DNA of 64,000 bases from Planctomycetota bacterium (GCA_029260765.1 JAJDCP010000131.1:59065-123064); one strand, 5' to 3'; counted from the first letter of the stretch, positions 7,583 to 17,290 are shown. Notes: generated from the letters alone by a model not told the origin. Numbers and translations: made by a program.

Positions 7583-10500
7583 CAGATCACGAAAGTCACG
7601 GGCTGCATGCGCGTCCCAAAAACGGGACCGTGCTCGGCGGGATTGTAGGATCCGCTCATGCCTTCTTCCGACTTTCGCCCCAGGGTGAGGTAGCGCTCAC
7701 GTCCAACTTCCTCAGGAAGGTCAGGCAGACAGAAATACAAGAGCTCGTGGGTGTCATTGTCGAGATGCCCACGGAACAGCCCGCGCCTGCCCGTCAATCC
7801 CAGCATTACGGCTTTCTCTTCTTCGTCACCGTAGATCTCGACATCCAAGCCCGGCTCGAGAGACTCGAGCTCAGCGCCATCCCGGAACATGAAGCGGACA
7901 GCGTACGAGACCCAGGGGCCGACCCAGAGCACCTTCGGCTCGAGCAGGCTGCCGATCCCCTGGGCGAATTGCGGCGTGAACGGGACCGGCTTGCCCTCTT
8001 CACCGCTGGTCCAGAAGCGCGTCCGCCCTTTGCCACTCCAATCCAAGGTCGGAACCTTGAGGTAGAGTTTGTCGCTGGGCAACTTCTTGCGCGCGACCTT
8101 CAGACGCAGCTGGCCTTCTTCTCCATGGACACGCCCATAGGCGACCTGAACATCTTCGCCGCCTTCGGCCCAAAGCTCCACCCGTGTGCCACGCCCCAGC
8201 GGTTTGGCATGCTCACCGCGCTGTTCAAGGTGCTGCAACTGCAGGAACAGATCGAGATCCTGGGCAAAACGGAAGTGGAAGGGCTCGTGGGGCTCACCGA
8301 TGCGCGCCCCCGAATACTCGGGGAAGTCGCCCGGCAGGCCGTCACGGGTGAATTTCCCCATCGTGCTGAAGCTCTCGCCATCCGGGAGCGTGACCATGAA
8401 GGCCAGGTGCGGTCGGGCCACCTCGGGATCCGGGTCGGGCGTAGGCAGGGTCACCTTTACGCGGCCCGCGCCGTCTTTGATCTCGCCACCGCCCGGCAAC
8501 GGCACAGCCCGGGTGCCACGGACATCGATGGGCACGACCCTGGTGCCATCGGGCAGGGCGTAGAAAGCGCCCCCTTCCTCTTCTTCCAAGACCAGCCAGG
8601 CGGCTGTCTGGCCCATCTGGCCGATGCCGTGGTGCTGGAAGATCTGCAGGGCCTTTGGGCGCTCCGCCATGGGCAGACTCTTGAGGATGCACTCGACCAG
8701 GTCGCGCACCGAGACCTGATCGGCCAGCAGACGGCCCGAGCGGTTGCCGAAACACGCACGCAGGGGCTCGAAAATGTGCTCGCGGAAGCGCTGGAAGCGT
8801 GTCTGGAATTCCCGCAGAACCTCCGGGTCATCCCCGCGCGGGCCGCCGATGCCCGCGTCCGCATTGATCGGGACCGTGTCGGGTCCCCCAAGCAGGCCCG
8901 TCCAAAGCGCCCAGAGGGCGTTGCCCACCGCCGCAGGACAACGTTCACCCGGGCTGCTCTTGTCGGGGCTCTGCTCGCCGCCCACCAGCGGCACCAGATC
9001 ACTCAAGCGATCTTCAGACACCCGCCGCCCCAGCGCCCAGTCGGCGCTGCGCAAAGGCGCGAGCTCAGGAGCATCGCAGACCAGCAACGCGAAGAACAAG
9101 CCGACGCCGAAGAAGAACCCCTCCTCTTCACCGCTGGCCGCGATCGGGTGGATGCGACACGCCAGACCGGTCGGGGTCAAACCGCCCACAGTCGGCGTGT
9201 AGAACAGCTCGGCGAAGACCTTCTCGAGCAGATTGGCAGCAACCGTCGCCCCGTAGCCGACCAACACGTGCTGGCGGTCGTTGAGGAACGCGCGAGGCAC
9301 GGGCAACCCTTCGGTGGGATCACAGCGGATCGGCCACTTGTCCGACGGCCCAGGCGGGTCGTATAGCCGCAGGCTGTAAGCCTCGGCCCCATTGAACGCG
9401 CCCTGGCTGAGGTGATGCAGCACGCGGTTGAACTGGCGCACGCTCTGCAGCACCGAGACCACCTGAGCGAACTCGCCCTGTTCTTTCCTCGGCAGCTCGA
9501 CGAAACGCGACTCGGTCCAGACCCAGCTGGCCAATCCCTCGCCGCTCTTGAGCAGTCTGGCCGGGTCGCGCTCGATGTTGTGTACCCAACGCAAGGGGGC
9601 GCCGCCGATCAGCTCTCCCAAGGTGATGTTGGGCTCGCGGGTCAACTCCCAGCTGCCGCCGGAGATGGCCTCGAGGCTGAGTGTCTTGATGGACGGATCG
9701 TGCAGGATCGTGCGCAACGCAAAAGAGATCGTGGTGCGTTGCGTGTCGCGATGGTCGATCATCAACAGGCGCAGGCTTCCGCCAGGACCCAGCGTGAACT
9801 GATCGTCGCGCACCAGCTCTTTCTCATAGTCATCGAAGGTGAAACAGGCGATGTCGACTTCATCCCCTTCTTCGCTTTCGGCTTCGACCTCGGCCAGCAA
9901 TCCCTCGGGAAGAGGCACCCCGCCGTGGCTGAATTTCAGCTCGAAATACAAGCCGATGCGGAAACGCAGGGGTTTCTCGGGCCTGCCCAACACATGCTTC
10001 GTGAAGTCTTCGTAGTAACCCGGCTGCCCGTTGGCCGCAAACACCCAGCGCGTGGTGAACAGAGGCGGCAGCTGGCGCTGCACGGGGTCGTTCTGATCGT
10101 CCTCGCGCACCACCCTGAAGTACAGATCGGGCTCTTCTTCGAGCCGGTTGGGGTTGCGGCAGATGATCGTCGCAGAGCCATTGGCGCGCGTGCGGCTGTG
10201 AGCGAGCACCCGGTCTTCTTTGGAGCCCTCTTCGAAGTCGTAGAGCTCAACCCGCACGCCCGCCGGCAGGGGGCGCCAGATCGGACGGGGCAGGCCATCG
10301 CGCGGCCAGGATGACTGCGACCAGGGGTCGTCACCTGCGCTGCGAGAGACCAGGAAGCGGCCACGCCCCTCGGCTGCGTCGCCAGAGACCTCCATCCCCG
10401 TGGCGAAGATGTCCCGCAGACCGCACAGCGTCCCCTGGTAGCTGTATTGCCCGGTGAACTCGGTCTGGGAAGCGACTCCGTCGACTTCCACACCCGCCAT

Positions 10501-11007
10501 TTCCACCACCGTACCGCGGCCGGTGGCCGTCTCGATGCGCACCAGCACCTCGGGCGGGGCCTGCAGCGGCCCGAAGGAACGGACGGAGATGTTCAGGAGC
10601 TCACCGGGCGCCACGCAGGTCTTGTCCGTGGTGATGCGCAGACCCGGCTCGCGGCCGGCCAACCAATCGAGGTATTCAAAGGCAACATGGCAGACCAGAG
10701 GCCGGCGCAGACGGATCTCGCGGTCCATGACCTTGACCAGCTGGCACTCGCTCTCGCGGATGGTGGTCGGATCGACGGGGTTGGTGTCAAAATAGACATT
10801 GTAGGTCTGGCCAAAAACCAAGGTCTCCAGAGCTTCTGGATTTTCGCACTCCGTCTTGCCCTCGGCATCGGTGCGAAAGCCGAGAAACGGCTCGAAGACG
10901 CCCTCTTCGTCCAGCAGATCGAAATAGACATAGCAGTCGCGCAGAGGCTCTTGCCCGTCTTTGTCGTGGTAGCTGAAGACCGGGTAGAACTCCCGTTGCT
11001 CGGTCAC
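7582..11007 (-). CDS. Large protein of unknown function, coupled to cbiM
   Basis: About 1141 residues, no family recognised, no signal peptide and no clear membrane helix. I choose the GTG at 11007 because CCGGAG lies 7 bases before it; an ORF extension to 11061 has no ribosome site. Much of the sequence is acidic and beta-rich. Similar stretches recur: RVELYDFEEGSKEDRVLAHS near one third and RVELWAEGGEDVQVAYGR near the end, and FRIGLYFELKF.HGG against YAVRFMFRDGAEL, which suggests repeated small beta-sandwich units flanking a helical middle (about residues 520-830, containing QFNRVLHHLSQGAFNGAEAY). DKTCVAPGELLNISV looks like an alpha-2-macroglobulin-type edge motif. It ends in TGATG with cbiM, so it is co-expressed with metal uptake genes; whether it works with them is unknown. 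Confidence 0.8.
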   Translation of the reverse strand: MTEQREFYPVFSYHDKDGQEPLRDCYVYFDLLDEEGVFEPFLGFRTDAEGKTECENPEALETLVFGQTYNVYFDTNPVDPTTIRESECQLVKVMDREIRLRRPLVCHVAFEYLDWLAGREPGLRITTDKTCVAPGELLNISVRSFGPLQAPPEVLVRIETATGRGTVVEMAGVEVDGVASQTEFTGQYSYQGTLCGLRDIFATGMEVSGDAAEGRGRFLVSRSAGDDPWSQSSWPRDGLPRPIWRPLPAGVRVELYDFEEGSKEDRVLAHSRTRANGSATIICRNPNRLEEEPDLYFRVVREDDQNDPVQRQLPPLFTTRWVFAANGQPGYYEDFTKHVLGRPEKPLRFRIGLYFELKFSHGGVPLPEGLLAEVEAESEEGDEVDIACFTFDDYEKELVRDDQFTLGPGGSLRLLMIDHRDTQRTTISFALRTILHDPSIKTLSLEAISGGSWELTREPNITLGELIGGAPLRWVHNIERDPARLLKSGEGLASWVWTESRFVELPRKEQGEFAQVVSVLQSVRQFNRVLHHLSQGAFNGAEAYSLRLYDPPGPSDKWPIRCDPTEGLPVPRAFLNDRQHVLVGYGATVAANLLEKVFAELFYTPTVGGLTPTGLACRIHPIAASGEEEGFFFGVGLFFALLVCDAPELAPLRSADWALGRRVSEDRLSDLVPLVGGEQSPDKSSPGERCPAAVGNALWALWTGLLGGPDTVPINADAGIGGPRGDDPEVLREFQTRFQRFREHIFEPLRACFGNRSGRLLADQVSVRDLVECILKSLPMAERPKALQIFQHHGIGQMGQTAAWLVLEEEEGGAFYALPDGTRVVPIDVRGTRAVPLPGGGEIKDGAGRVKVTLPTPDPDPEVARPHLAFMVTLPDGESFSTMGKFTRDGLPGDFPEYSGARIGEPHEPFHFRFAQDLDLFLQLQHLEQRGEHAKPLGRGTRVELWAEGGEDVQVAYGRVHGEEGQLRLKVARKKLPSDKLYLKVPTLDWSGKGRTRFWTSGEEGKPVPFTPQFAQGIGSLLEPKVLWVGPWVSYAVRFMFRDGAELESLEPGLDVEIYGDEEEKAVMLGLTGRRGLFRGHLDNDTHELLYFCLPDLPEEVGRERYLTLGRKSEEGMSGSYNPAEHGPVFGTRMQPVTFVI

Positions 11008-11164
11008 GCGCAGACTCCGGTTTTTGATCAGAGGATACCAGAGGGAGGGCCTGTGCACCAAGCTCGCTTCGCCAGGACATCCGGGTTGCCTTGACGATTT
11101 TTTCTGGATGTCCCCCCCCGGCTTGGTTCAGGATATCGGAATACCCCCGTTGAGGACGCAACGC

Positions 11165-11983
11165 GTGAGCATCGAGCACATCCTGGCGCCTGTCGATTTC
11201 TCCGTGCCTTCTGGCCATGCTTTTCAGGCGGCCGCGCGCCTCGCTGAGACTTTTGATGCCAAGCTGACCTTGCTGCATGCGCTCGACGAGCCTGACGATC
11301 GGGGCACAGTCGAGGCAAGCCTCAAGACCTTTCTTGATACCTGGGCACAGCCTGGAACGCACTGCGAGACCGAGCTGGTCGACGGGCCCTCCGCGCAAGC
11401 CATCGCCGAGCGTGCTGCTCTGGGCATCGACCTCCTGGTCTGCGGCACCCACGGCCGGACCGGGCTGGAGCGCGTGGTGCTCGGCAGCTTTGCCGAGAAG
11501 CTGGTGCGACTGGTTCCCTGCCCGGTTTGGGTGGTGCGGCCCGGCGAATGGACCACACACCCTCGCCGTATTCTGCACCCCACAGATTTCTCCAAGGCTT
11601 CCGCAGCAGCCCTGCAGTGGGCTGTGTATCTGGCCAGCGGGTTTGGAGCCAGCCTGCATCTGACGCATGTGCTGTCGCGGCCGAGCTACCACCTCGGGGA
11701 AGATGAGGCGCTCGAACGAGAGTACGAGAAGGCCCGTGTGCAGGCGCTCGAAGCCATGGGCAAGCTCGGCGACGATCGGCTCTCGATCTCCACCAGCGTG
11801 CACGTCGGCTTTCCGGCCAAGAAGATCGTCGAGCTGGCGACCGACGAAGAGTTCGACTTGATCGTCTGTGGCACCCACGGCAGAACCGGTAAAGAGCACG
11901 AGCTGCTCGGCAGCGTCGCCGAACGCGTGGTGCGGGTGGCGCCTTGTGCGGTGCTGACCGTGCGCCATGGCTCCAAGGCTTAG
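11165..11983 (+). CDS. Tandem universal stress protein (two UspA domains)
   Basis: Two UspA domains in one 272-residue chain. Each starts with a beta strand and Asp (ILAPVDFS, ILHPTDFS) and ends with the ATP-binding glycine motif G-2x-G-9x-G-S (GTHGRTGLERVVLGS and GTHGRTGKEHELLGS), then a CPVWVV or CAVLTV strand. Both sites are intact, so ATP-binding type is expected. GTG at 11165 follows GAGGA by 8 bases; in-frame sequence upstream does not resemble the family. The gene is divergent from the large unknown protein and monocistronic by appearance. Such proteins respond to starvation and stress; no direct regulator site is visible. Confidence 0.93.
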   Translation: MSIEHILAPVDFSVPSGHAFQAAARLAETFDAKLTLLHALDEPDDRGTVEASLKTFLDTWAQPGTHCETELVDGPSAQAIAERAALGIDLLVCGTHGRTGLERVVLGSFAEKLVRLVPCPVWVVRPGEWTTHPRRILHPTDFSKASAAALQWAVYLASGFGASLHLTHVLSRPSYHLGEDEALEREYEKARVQALEAMGKLGDDRLSISTSVHVGFPAKKIVELATDEEFDLIVCGTHGRTGKEHELLGSVAERVVRVAPCAVLTVRHGSKA

Positions 11984-12022
11984 GGCCTCGTCTCAGCAGA
12001 GGAGGGGTTTACTCCTTCCTGC

Positions 12023-12043
12023 GGGCGGGGGTAAACCCCGCCC
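12023..12043. repeat. REP-like GC-rich palindrome
   Basis: GGGCGGGG, a GTAAA loop and CCCCGCCC form an 8-bp perfect hairpin in the gap after the universal stress gene, flanked by a related partial copy (GGAGGGGTTTACTCC at about 12002-12016). There is no T-run, so it is not a classic intrinsic terminator. Palindromes of this composition are often interspersed repeats in bacterial genomes. It sits between two convergent genes. Confidence 0.5.
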
Positions 12044-12116
12044 CTACAGAAGAACACAGCGACGTATGCAGCCTCTTACTTGTGCCGCGAACGTCTGAGA
12101 AAACCCACTAGAACCC

Positions 12117-13022
12117 TTAGAAATGGTCTGAGCCAAAAAACCGTGCTCGCGCCGCGTCGGCCTCCGACACCCCGGACAGCATCGGCAGCGTGCGGGCGCG
12201 GCCGAGGTCGCGGAACGAGCTCCCTGCCAGCTCGCCTTCCTCCAGCCAGCCCACCAGACGCTTCCGTCCCAGGGCCACTGTGAGGGCAGCGACAGCACGC
12301 AGGGCCGGTTGCGGCGAAGCCCCTTCAGCTGGACAGAGCTCTAGCAATTCCAGTTCCTCCGGATCATCCACGACGCGAACATAGCCGGGGCCTCCGTCGA
12401 TCAAGAAGCACCAGTCATCGCTGAAGTAGGACCAGGAGGTGCGCCAACGCGCGGCATCCCGCGCCACCCGCAGGCGGCCGTCGAGGTTGCTCCGGTAGGC
12501 TGCGCTCAAGACCTCGGCCCTACGCAGCGGATCGCAAGCCGTCAGACGGGCCTGCGAGCCACTGCCCGCGACCTCGGCGGGATCATCAGTGGAGAAGTTG
12601 TGCGCGGGGCAGACCCGGTATCCCAAGCGCTCATAGAAGGCACTCGGGATGGCTGAATAGAGCAGTCCCACGCCCGCACCTTCCGCTTTGGCAGCTGTAG
12701 CCGCCGCCTGACACAACTTCGATGCATAGCCCTGGCAGCGCGCCTCCGGCCGCGTCGCGACCGCTCCCAGGCCAAATCCGGCCAGCGCGCCCCCTCCCGG
12801 CCCGGTCAGCGCCAGCCGATAGCACATCAGCGAGGTGACGGGCTGTCCGGCTACGCTTCCCAGCCACCATTGCCCCGAGCGGCGGCGCCCATGGTGCAGG
12901 CGCTTGGCGGCGTAGACCTGTAGCGGATCCTGCGAGACATTCGCGGCGTGCGCGACAGACAGGTGCTGGTGGATCCTCGCCAGATCGCTGGGGTCGACGA
13001 TCTGGCAGTGCAGCTCGGGCAT
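12117..13022 (-). CDS. GNAT-family N-acetyltransferase
   Basis: A 301-residue protein with the acetyl-CoA-binding GNAT core in the first half: an ALAGFGLGAVATRPEARCQG stretch giving beta4 and the R/Q-x-x-G-x-G/A pyrophosphate loop (CQGYASKLCQ), then the typical YERLGYR strand. The second half (about residues 150-301) is a less conserved C-terminal domain, as in Eis-like two-domain acetyltransferases. Substrate unknown. It follows the YkgJ-type gene by 14 bases with an AAGGAG site, so the two likely share a message. Convergent with the universal stress gene. Confidence 0.8.
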   Translation of the reverse strand: MPELHCQIVDPSDLARIHQHLSVAHAANVSQDPLQVYAAKRLHHGRRRSGQWWLGSVAGQPVTSLMCYRLALTGPGGGALAGFGLGAVATRPEARCQGYASKLCQAAATAAKAEGAGVGLLYSAIPSAFYERLGYRVCPAHNFSTDDPAEVAGSGSQARLTACDPLRRAEVLSAAYRSNLDGRLRVARDAARWRTSWSYFSDDWCFLIDGGPGYVRVVDDPEELELLELCPAEGASPQPALRAVAALTVALGRKRLVGWLEEGELAGSSFRDLGRARTLPMLSGVSEADAARARFFGSDHF

Positions 13023-13036
13023 GGTTGGGGGCTCCT

Positions 13037-14629
13037 TCAGGCTTCGTCGGCGTGGTTCGATGGTACCGGGGGTAAGGAGCCTCTGCCGGCCAGGGCCGGT
13101 AATGCAGCCAACACGTCCCAGAGTTTGTCCTCGTGCTCGTAGAAGATCGCCTCCATAGACCTGCGCCGGAACAGCCGATGGGCGACCATGTGACCTGGAT
13201 CGAGGTGCTCTGCCGACACCTCGGGCCGGCCTTCCGCCAGAGCGCGCAAACGCCCACCGTGCAGGGCGACCAGGAAGGTGAGCACGAGGCGCAGCAGACC
13301 CGCCCGAGGCCGCAGCCCGGCGAGCGCACGGTAGCCGAACAGCGCCTGTCTGAAGGAGATGCGTAAGACCTCGTCCAGCTCGGGGTCGCTTGCTGGCAGA
13401 TCCGCAACTTGACAGAAGTAGTCTCCCAGAGGGAAGCGCTCGGGTGCGTGCAGCGCGCTGGCAACGGCCTGCACCACGTGCAACATTGGAATCAGCTCGC
13501 CGATCTGCCGCAGAGCGATGCGCTCCTTGGACGGAGCCGCCACACCGTGGGCGCCGCGCACCAGTTCCTGCACGAGGGCTGCGCAGAGCTCTGCACAGGC
13601 CAACCCGCCTGCCTGTACGGTGGCCTCTGTGGGCGGAGCAGCCGGTTCATCGGGGGTTGCCAGTACGCGCTCGACCGTGGCATCGGGCTCTCCCACCGCC
13701 AGACCGCACACCGAAAGCTCGTCGATGAAGCGGCCCAACTGGCGACCGACCGCCTGCAGCATCTGCTCGGCTCCTCCCTGATGGCTGGCCAAGAGGGAGA
13801 CCGCTGCCTTCTGCAGTTGCAGGAAATGGCCGAAGTCGATGGGCATACCCGGCTGCAGGAACACACTCGGATGGTCCAGACCGCGCGACAGGTCGAGCAG
13901 ACTGCCCAGCCGCTCGAGATCCTCCATGATCGGCGTCCCCGTGCGCGCACTGGTCGAAAAGCGCGCACACTCGCCATTGTCCCAGATCTTGATGCCCGCG
14001 ACGGTGGCCTGCACGGTGTAGGGAAACTTGCGGCACAACGCGGGCTTGGCCTCGGCTCCGAAGTGGACGTGCAGCCCGCAGCGCGCGTCGTCCAGCAAGA
14101 AGATGCACTGCTCGTTGTGGACGGCCAGATAGAATTGCCGCTCCCCACTCTCTGCGGGGGTCTGGTTGAAAAAGTGGGCCTCGCGGAGGTGCGGCAGCGC
14201 GCTGCGCACGTCCAGCGCCTCGATGCGTGCGACATCTTCAGGTCTCAGGGGCCCGAAGTTGTAGCCCCGGCAACATTCTCCACTACCTTGGCAGGCGAAA
14301 CGTCCCTCTTTGAGAATCGAAATCGGCAAGGGCAAGGCATCGTCTCGATAGCGACGCAACCTGGCGACGATGTCCGTGCCCGCCCCCTCGAGCAGATTGA
14401 GCAGCAGGTAGCGCCGCACCACATCTTCGACCTGAAGACGCGGAAGGGGCGGGTCGTCGGCACAGATCTGCTCGATGTCGCGGCTGCCGTCGAGGCGACG
14501 CGTGATGCGTAACGAGGCCGGGTTCAGACCGATCCGCAGCCCGACCAGCCGGTCTTTGAGAGTGTAGATCTCACCGTCGTCGGCGAGCTCGATTTTGATC
14601 CCCTGACGCAACTTTGGGCGGAATGTCAT
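13037..14629 (-). CDS. YkgJ/FliB-like cysteine-cluster protein
   Basis: A 530-residue protein. The N-terminal 100 residues look like a small regulatory or recognition fold (PqqD-like is possible: LKDRLVGLRIG, ITRRLDG). Then comes a cysteine cluster: Cys113, CC at 119-120 (CQGSGECCRGYN), and further CIFL, ARCGLHVHFG and PALCRKFPY, the pattern of YkgJ-family metal or Fe-S cluster proteins and of FliB lysine N-methylases. The remaining 300 residues are helical and unrecognised. Start ATG at 14629 has AGGAGG before it. The GNAT gene follows closely. Protein modification or metal chelation are both possible; no catalytic residue can be assigned. Confidence 0.7.
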   Translation of the reverse strand: MTFRPKLRQGIKIELADDGEIYTLKDRLVGLRIGLNPASLRITRRLDGSRDIEQICADDPPLPRLQVEDVVRRYLLLNLLEGAGTDIVARLRRYRDDALPLPISILKEGRFACQGSGECCRGYNFGPLRPEDVARIEALDVRSALPHLREAHFFNQTPAESGERQFYLAVHNEQCIFLLDDARCGLHVHFGAEAKPALCRKFPYTVQATVAGIKIWDNGECARFSTSARTGTPIMEDLERLGSLLDLSRGLDHPSVFLQPGMPIDFGHFLQLQKAAVSLLASHQGGAEQMLQAVGRQLGRFIDELSVCGLAVGEPDATVERVLATPDEPAAPPTEATVQAGGLACAELCAALVQELVRGAHGVAAPSKERIALRQIGELIPMLHVVQAVASALHAPERFPLGDYFCQVADLPASDPELDEVLRISFRQALFGYRALAGLRPRAGLLRLVLTFLVALHGGRLRALAEGRPEVSAEHLDPGHMVAHRLFRRRSMEAIFYEHEDKLWDVLAALPALAGRGSLPPVPSNHADEA

Positions 14630-14826
14630 CGCGGCCTCCTGCGTGCGTGATGGCCATTGTACGCGTGCCATGCGGTGGGTGCCAAACCGCCTTGGCGGCG
14701 ACGTTGCAAGGGATGTCAGGTTTCTGCCACCCGCACCCGGCTCAGAAGAGGCACAACACCGACGCCACAGGCCCCATCGTGGCCGGCCCGGTTTTTGCAG
14801 TAGATTGCTGCGGAGGAGGGAGCACG

Positions 14827-15513
14827 ATGTCGAGGTTCTGCTTGAAGCTGTTTGCTGCCTGTGTGATCCTGACGCTCATGGGCTGCCAGAGCGCCGCGCC
14901 GGATCCCCGCACAGGACTGTGGAAGCAAGCGCCCCAGACGTTCCAGCGCGATGCCGCGCAGGCGATCGAGCACGCCCGTGCCGTCGAGCCCTCGGCACGT
15001 CCCGCTGAACGGCTTGCCGCTATGGCCGACGTCGGCGCTGAGCTCGGCCAGCGAGAGCGTAGCGCCCTATGCTACCTGCAAGCTTCGATCCTCTACGGGC
15101 TGTATCTCGAGACCCGGCCTCTGACCGCACTTCCCTATCTGGGACGCGTCGAAGAGCTCGCCCAGCAGGCACTCGCCATCGACCCGGTCATCGACCACGC
15201 CGGGCCCCATCGCACCTTGGGTTGGTTGTATGCCCTGGCCCCGGCAGGGATCAGCGTCGGCGACCTCGATCAAGCCGAGATCCACTTCTACAGAGCGGTC
15301 GAGCTGGCTCCAGAGTTTCCAGGCAATTGGCTCGGACTCGGCGACGTGCTGTACGAGTTCGAAGATGACGATGCCGCGCGAGAAGCCTATCTCGCGGCCC
15401 TCGCCGCGCCCAATGACCAGAGCAGCGCAGCCCTGGACGACCGCGAGGCAGCCCGACAGCGGCTGGCGGAGCGCTTCCCCGACTGGACGCTGCTGTCTGC
15501 CGCCGGGGACTAG
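14827..15513 (+). CDS. TatT-like TPR lipoprotein
   Basis: A 228-residue lipoprotein: signal peptide with lipobox LTLMGC after about 20 residues, then helical repeats. The segment DHAGPHRTLGWLYALAPAG followed by AEIHFYRAVELAPEFPGNW and a further TPR unit matches the layout of TatT, the T-component linked with some TRAP transporters. No TRAP genes lie in the window, so a role as a general TPR scaffold in the periplasm is equally possible. ATG has GGAGGAGGG ahead. Transcribed away from the YkgJ gene, so the 14630-14826 gap holds two divergent promoters; I see none of them clearly. Confidence 0.7.
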   Translation: MSRFCLKLFAACVILTLMGCQSAAPDPRTGLWKQAPQTFQRDAAQAIEHARAVEPSARPAERLAAMADVGAELGQRERSALCYLQASILYGLYLETRPLTALPYLGRVEELAQQALAIDPVIDHAGPHRTLGWLYALAPAGISVGDLDQAEIHFYRAVELAPEFPGNWLGLGDVLYEFEDDDAAREAYLAALAAPNDQSSAALDDREAARQRLAERFPDWTLLSAAGD

Positions 15514-15572
15514 GGCCGCAAAATCGGCGGGCATGCGCCACCACAGACCGGTACACTGCGTCTGGAGGAACC

Positions 15573-16406
15573 ATGCCCGGGTCAGACTTTCCCGTTTCTG
15601 CCTACCTCGACCGCGTCGGGCTTACGGGCCCGCCGCCTGTCAGTGAGAGTGGACTCGCACAGGTACATCGCGCCCAGCTGCTCCAGATTCCCTTTGAGAA
15701 CCTCGATATCCTGCTCGGGCGCGGAGTCGATGTGGCTCCCGATGCGGTCGCCGCCAAGCTGATCGACCGCCGCCGGGGAGGGTACTGCTTCGAGCTCAAC
15801 GGCCTGTACTGCCGCGCGCTGCGCGCGCTGGGTTTCGACGCCCGCTTGCTGTTGGCCCGCGTCGTCTGGGGTGCCGAGAACGTGCCCCCCCGCACCCACG
15901 CGCTGAACCTGGTCCGTTGGGCAGGCCACCGATGCATCAGCGACGTCGGCTTCGGTGCCCACTCGATGCGGATGCCGCTGGCCCTCGAAGACGGCTGCGA
16001 AAGTGAGAGCTATGGGCAGAGGTTGAAGCTCTGCGCCGATGAGGAATTCGGTTGGCGTCTGCTCGGCTGGCACGAGGGTGCCTGGCAGCCCCACTATGTC
16101 TTCGACCTCGCGCCGGTCTACCCGGCGGACATCGCCCTGAGCAATCATTGGACCTCGACAGGCTCGCACAGCCATTTCACCCGCATCGCCACCGTCTCAC
16201 GCATCACCGCAGATGGCAGGATCACCCTGCGGGATGGCTTGCTGACCCGCTACCGAGGGGGCCGCACAGAGCGGGAGATGGCCTGCCGCGAGAGCCTGCC
16301 CGGGATCTTGCGCAACGACTTCGAGCTTGAATTGAAAGCCACGCCTGCAGAGATGGCGCGGCTCTGGGGGGTCATCGACGGCGAGCATCCCTCGGCAACG
16401 GAATGA
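15573..16406 (+). CDS. nat: Arylamine N-acetyltransferase
   Basis: A 277-residue enzyme of the NAT family, which transfers acetyl groups from acetyl-CoA to arylamines, hydrazines or related acyl acceptors. The Cys-His-Asp triad is complete: Cys72 in RRGGYCFELN, His109 in RTHALNLV, Asp124 in ISDVGFG. The N-terminal Q-I-P-F-E-N-L-D-I block (residues 38-46) is also typical. Length equals the usual bacterial enzyme (about 275). Clear GGAGGAACC site before ATG. It is followed 42 bases later by the HAD gene on the same strand; both are probably stand-alone metabolic genes in one message. Confidence 0.93.
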   Translation: MPGSDFPVSAYLDRVGLTGPPPVSESGLAQVHRAQLLQIPFENLDILLGRGVDVAPDAVAAKLIDRRRGGYCFELNGLYCRALRALGFDARLLLARVVWGAENVPPRTHALNLVRWAGHRCISDVGFGAHSMRMPLALEDGCESESYGQRLKLCADEEFGWRLLGWHEGAWQPHYVFDLAPVYPADIALSNHWTSTGSHSHFTRIATVSRITADGRITLRDGLLTRYRGGRTEREMACRESLPGILRNDFELELKATPAEMARLWGVIDGEHPSATE

Positions 16407-16448
16407 CGCTGTGCTCTGCCTGCGCGGCGTCTCGATCTGGGAACACCC

Positions 16449-17279
16449 ATGCACTTCGATCTGCTGGTTCTCGACCTCGATGGCACCGCCCTGACCCGCG
16501 GACGTCGGGTCAGCGAGCGGGACCAGGCCGCGGTTGCTGCGCTTCTGGAGGCGGGCGTCCAGATCAGCATCGCGACCGGCCGCTTGTTCGGCGGAGCCCA
16601 ATGGGTGGCGCAGCTGTTGGGGATCCACGGCAGCATCGCGGTGATGAATGGAGCCGAGCTGGTCGATGTCGATACGGGGCAGGTACGTTCCGGCCGGTAT
16701 ATCGATCCCGCGCAAGCCACACGCCTCCGCGCATGCTTACGTGCGTTCGGGCTGGCCACCTTCTTGTTCGCCTCCGAGCAGATCCACTACGCCGAAGTCG
16801 ACGCCCAGCATGCGCCCTACCTGAATATCTGGACCGAGCAGCTGCGCGCACATCCCGACGTCTTTGACGCGCCTGCCTGGGAACACGACCGCCTGCTGGC
16901 CGTGGGAAGCATCGGAACGCCTGCGGCAGTGGACGCGATGGCGGACGTGCTCGAACGAGAATTGGACCACCCGCTCGCAGCCGAAGCCTTCGATACCTGG
17001 CACGAGCAACGTTTCATCAAGGTCCGCGACCGCAGCGAGGACAAGGCGAGCGCCCTCGAGCACCTGGCGCGCGAGCGCGGTGTACGCGTCGAACGCACCG
17101 TGGCCATCGGCGACTGGAGCAACGACATCAGCATGCTGCGGCGCGCCGGCCTGGGACTCGCGATGGGCCACGCGCCCGAAGCTGTCAAACGCGCCGCCGA
17201 TCGCGTCTTGGCCGCCGACCGCGAAGAGGGTGGCGGGATTGCCGAGGCGGCCGCGGCGATCTGGGGAATCAGAGTCTGA
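16449..17279 (+). CDS. Cof-type HAD-superfamily phosphatase
   Basis: A 276-residue soluble HAD hydrolase. Motif I is LVLDLDGTAL (nucleophile Asp9, acid/base Asp11), motif II IATGR, and motif IV GDWSNDISML near the end; between motif II and the C-terminal core there is a cap of the C2B kind, as in Cof/YbiV proteins. These dephosphorylate sugar phosphates, FMN or pyridoxal phosphate; specificity is set by the cap and cannot be read. A lysine for motif III is in SEDKASALEHL. Converges on the OB-fold lipoprotein gene, only 11 bases between stops. Confidence 0.93.
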   Translation: MHFDLLVLDLDGTALTRGRRVSERDQAAVAALLEAGVQISIATGRLFGGAQWVAQLLGIHGSIAVMNGAELVDVDTGQVRSGRYIDPAQATRLRACLRAFGLATFLFASEQIHYAEVDAQHAPYLNIWTEQLRAHPDVFDAPAWEHDRLLAVGSIGTPAAVDAMADVLERELDHPLAAEAFDTWHEQRFIKVRDRSEDKASALEHLARERGVRVERTVAIGDWSNDISMLRRAGLGLAMGHAPEAVKRAADRVLAADREEGGGIAEAAAAIWGIRV

Positions 17280-17290
17280 GACCCCCTCGA

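Noticed and set aside
7630..9366. 578-codon plus-strand frame inside the 1141-residue gene
   Set aside because: It is a mirror frame of the minus-strand gene; peptide is Gln/His/Arg-rich without any recognisable pattern, and the minus gene is coupled to cbiM.
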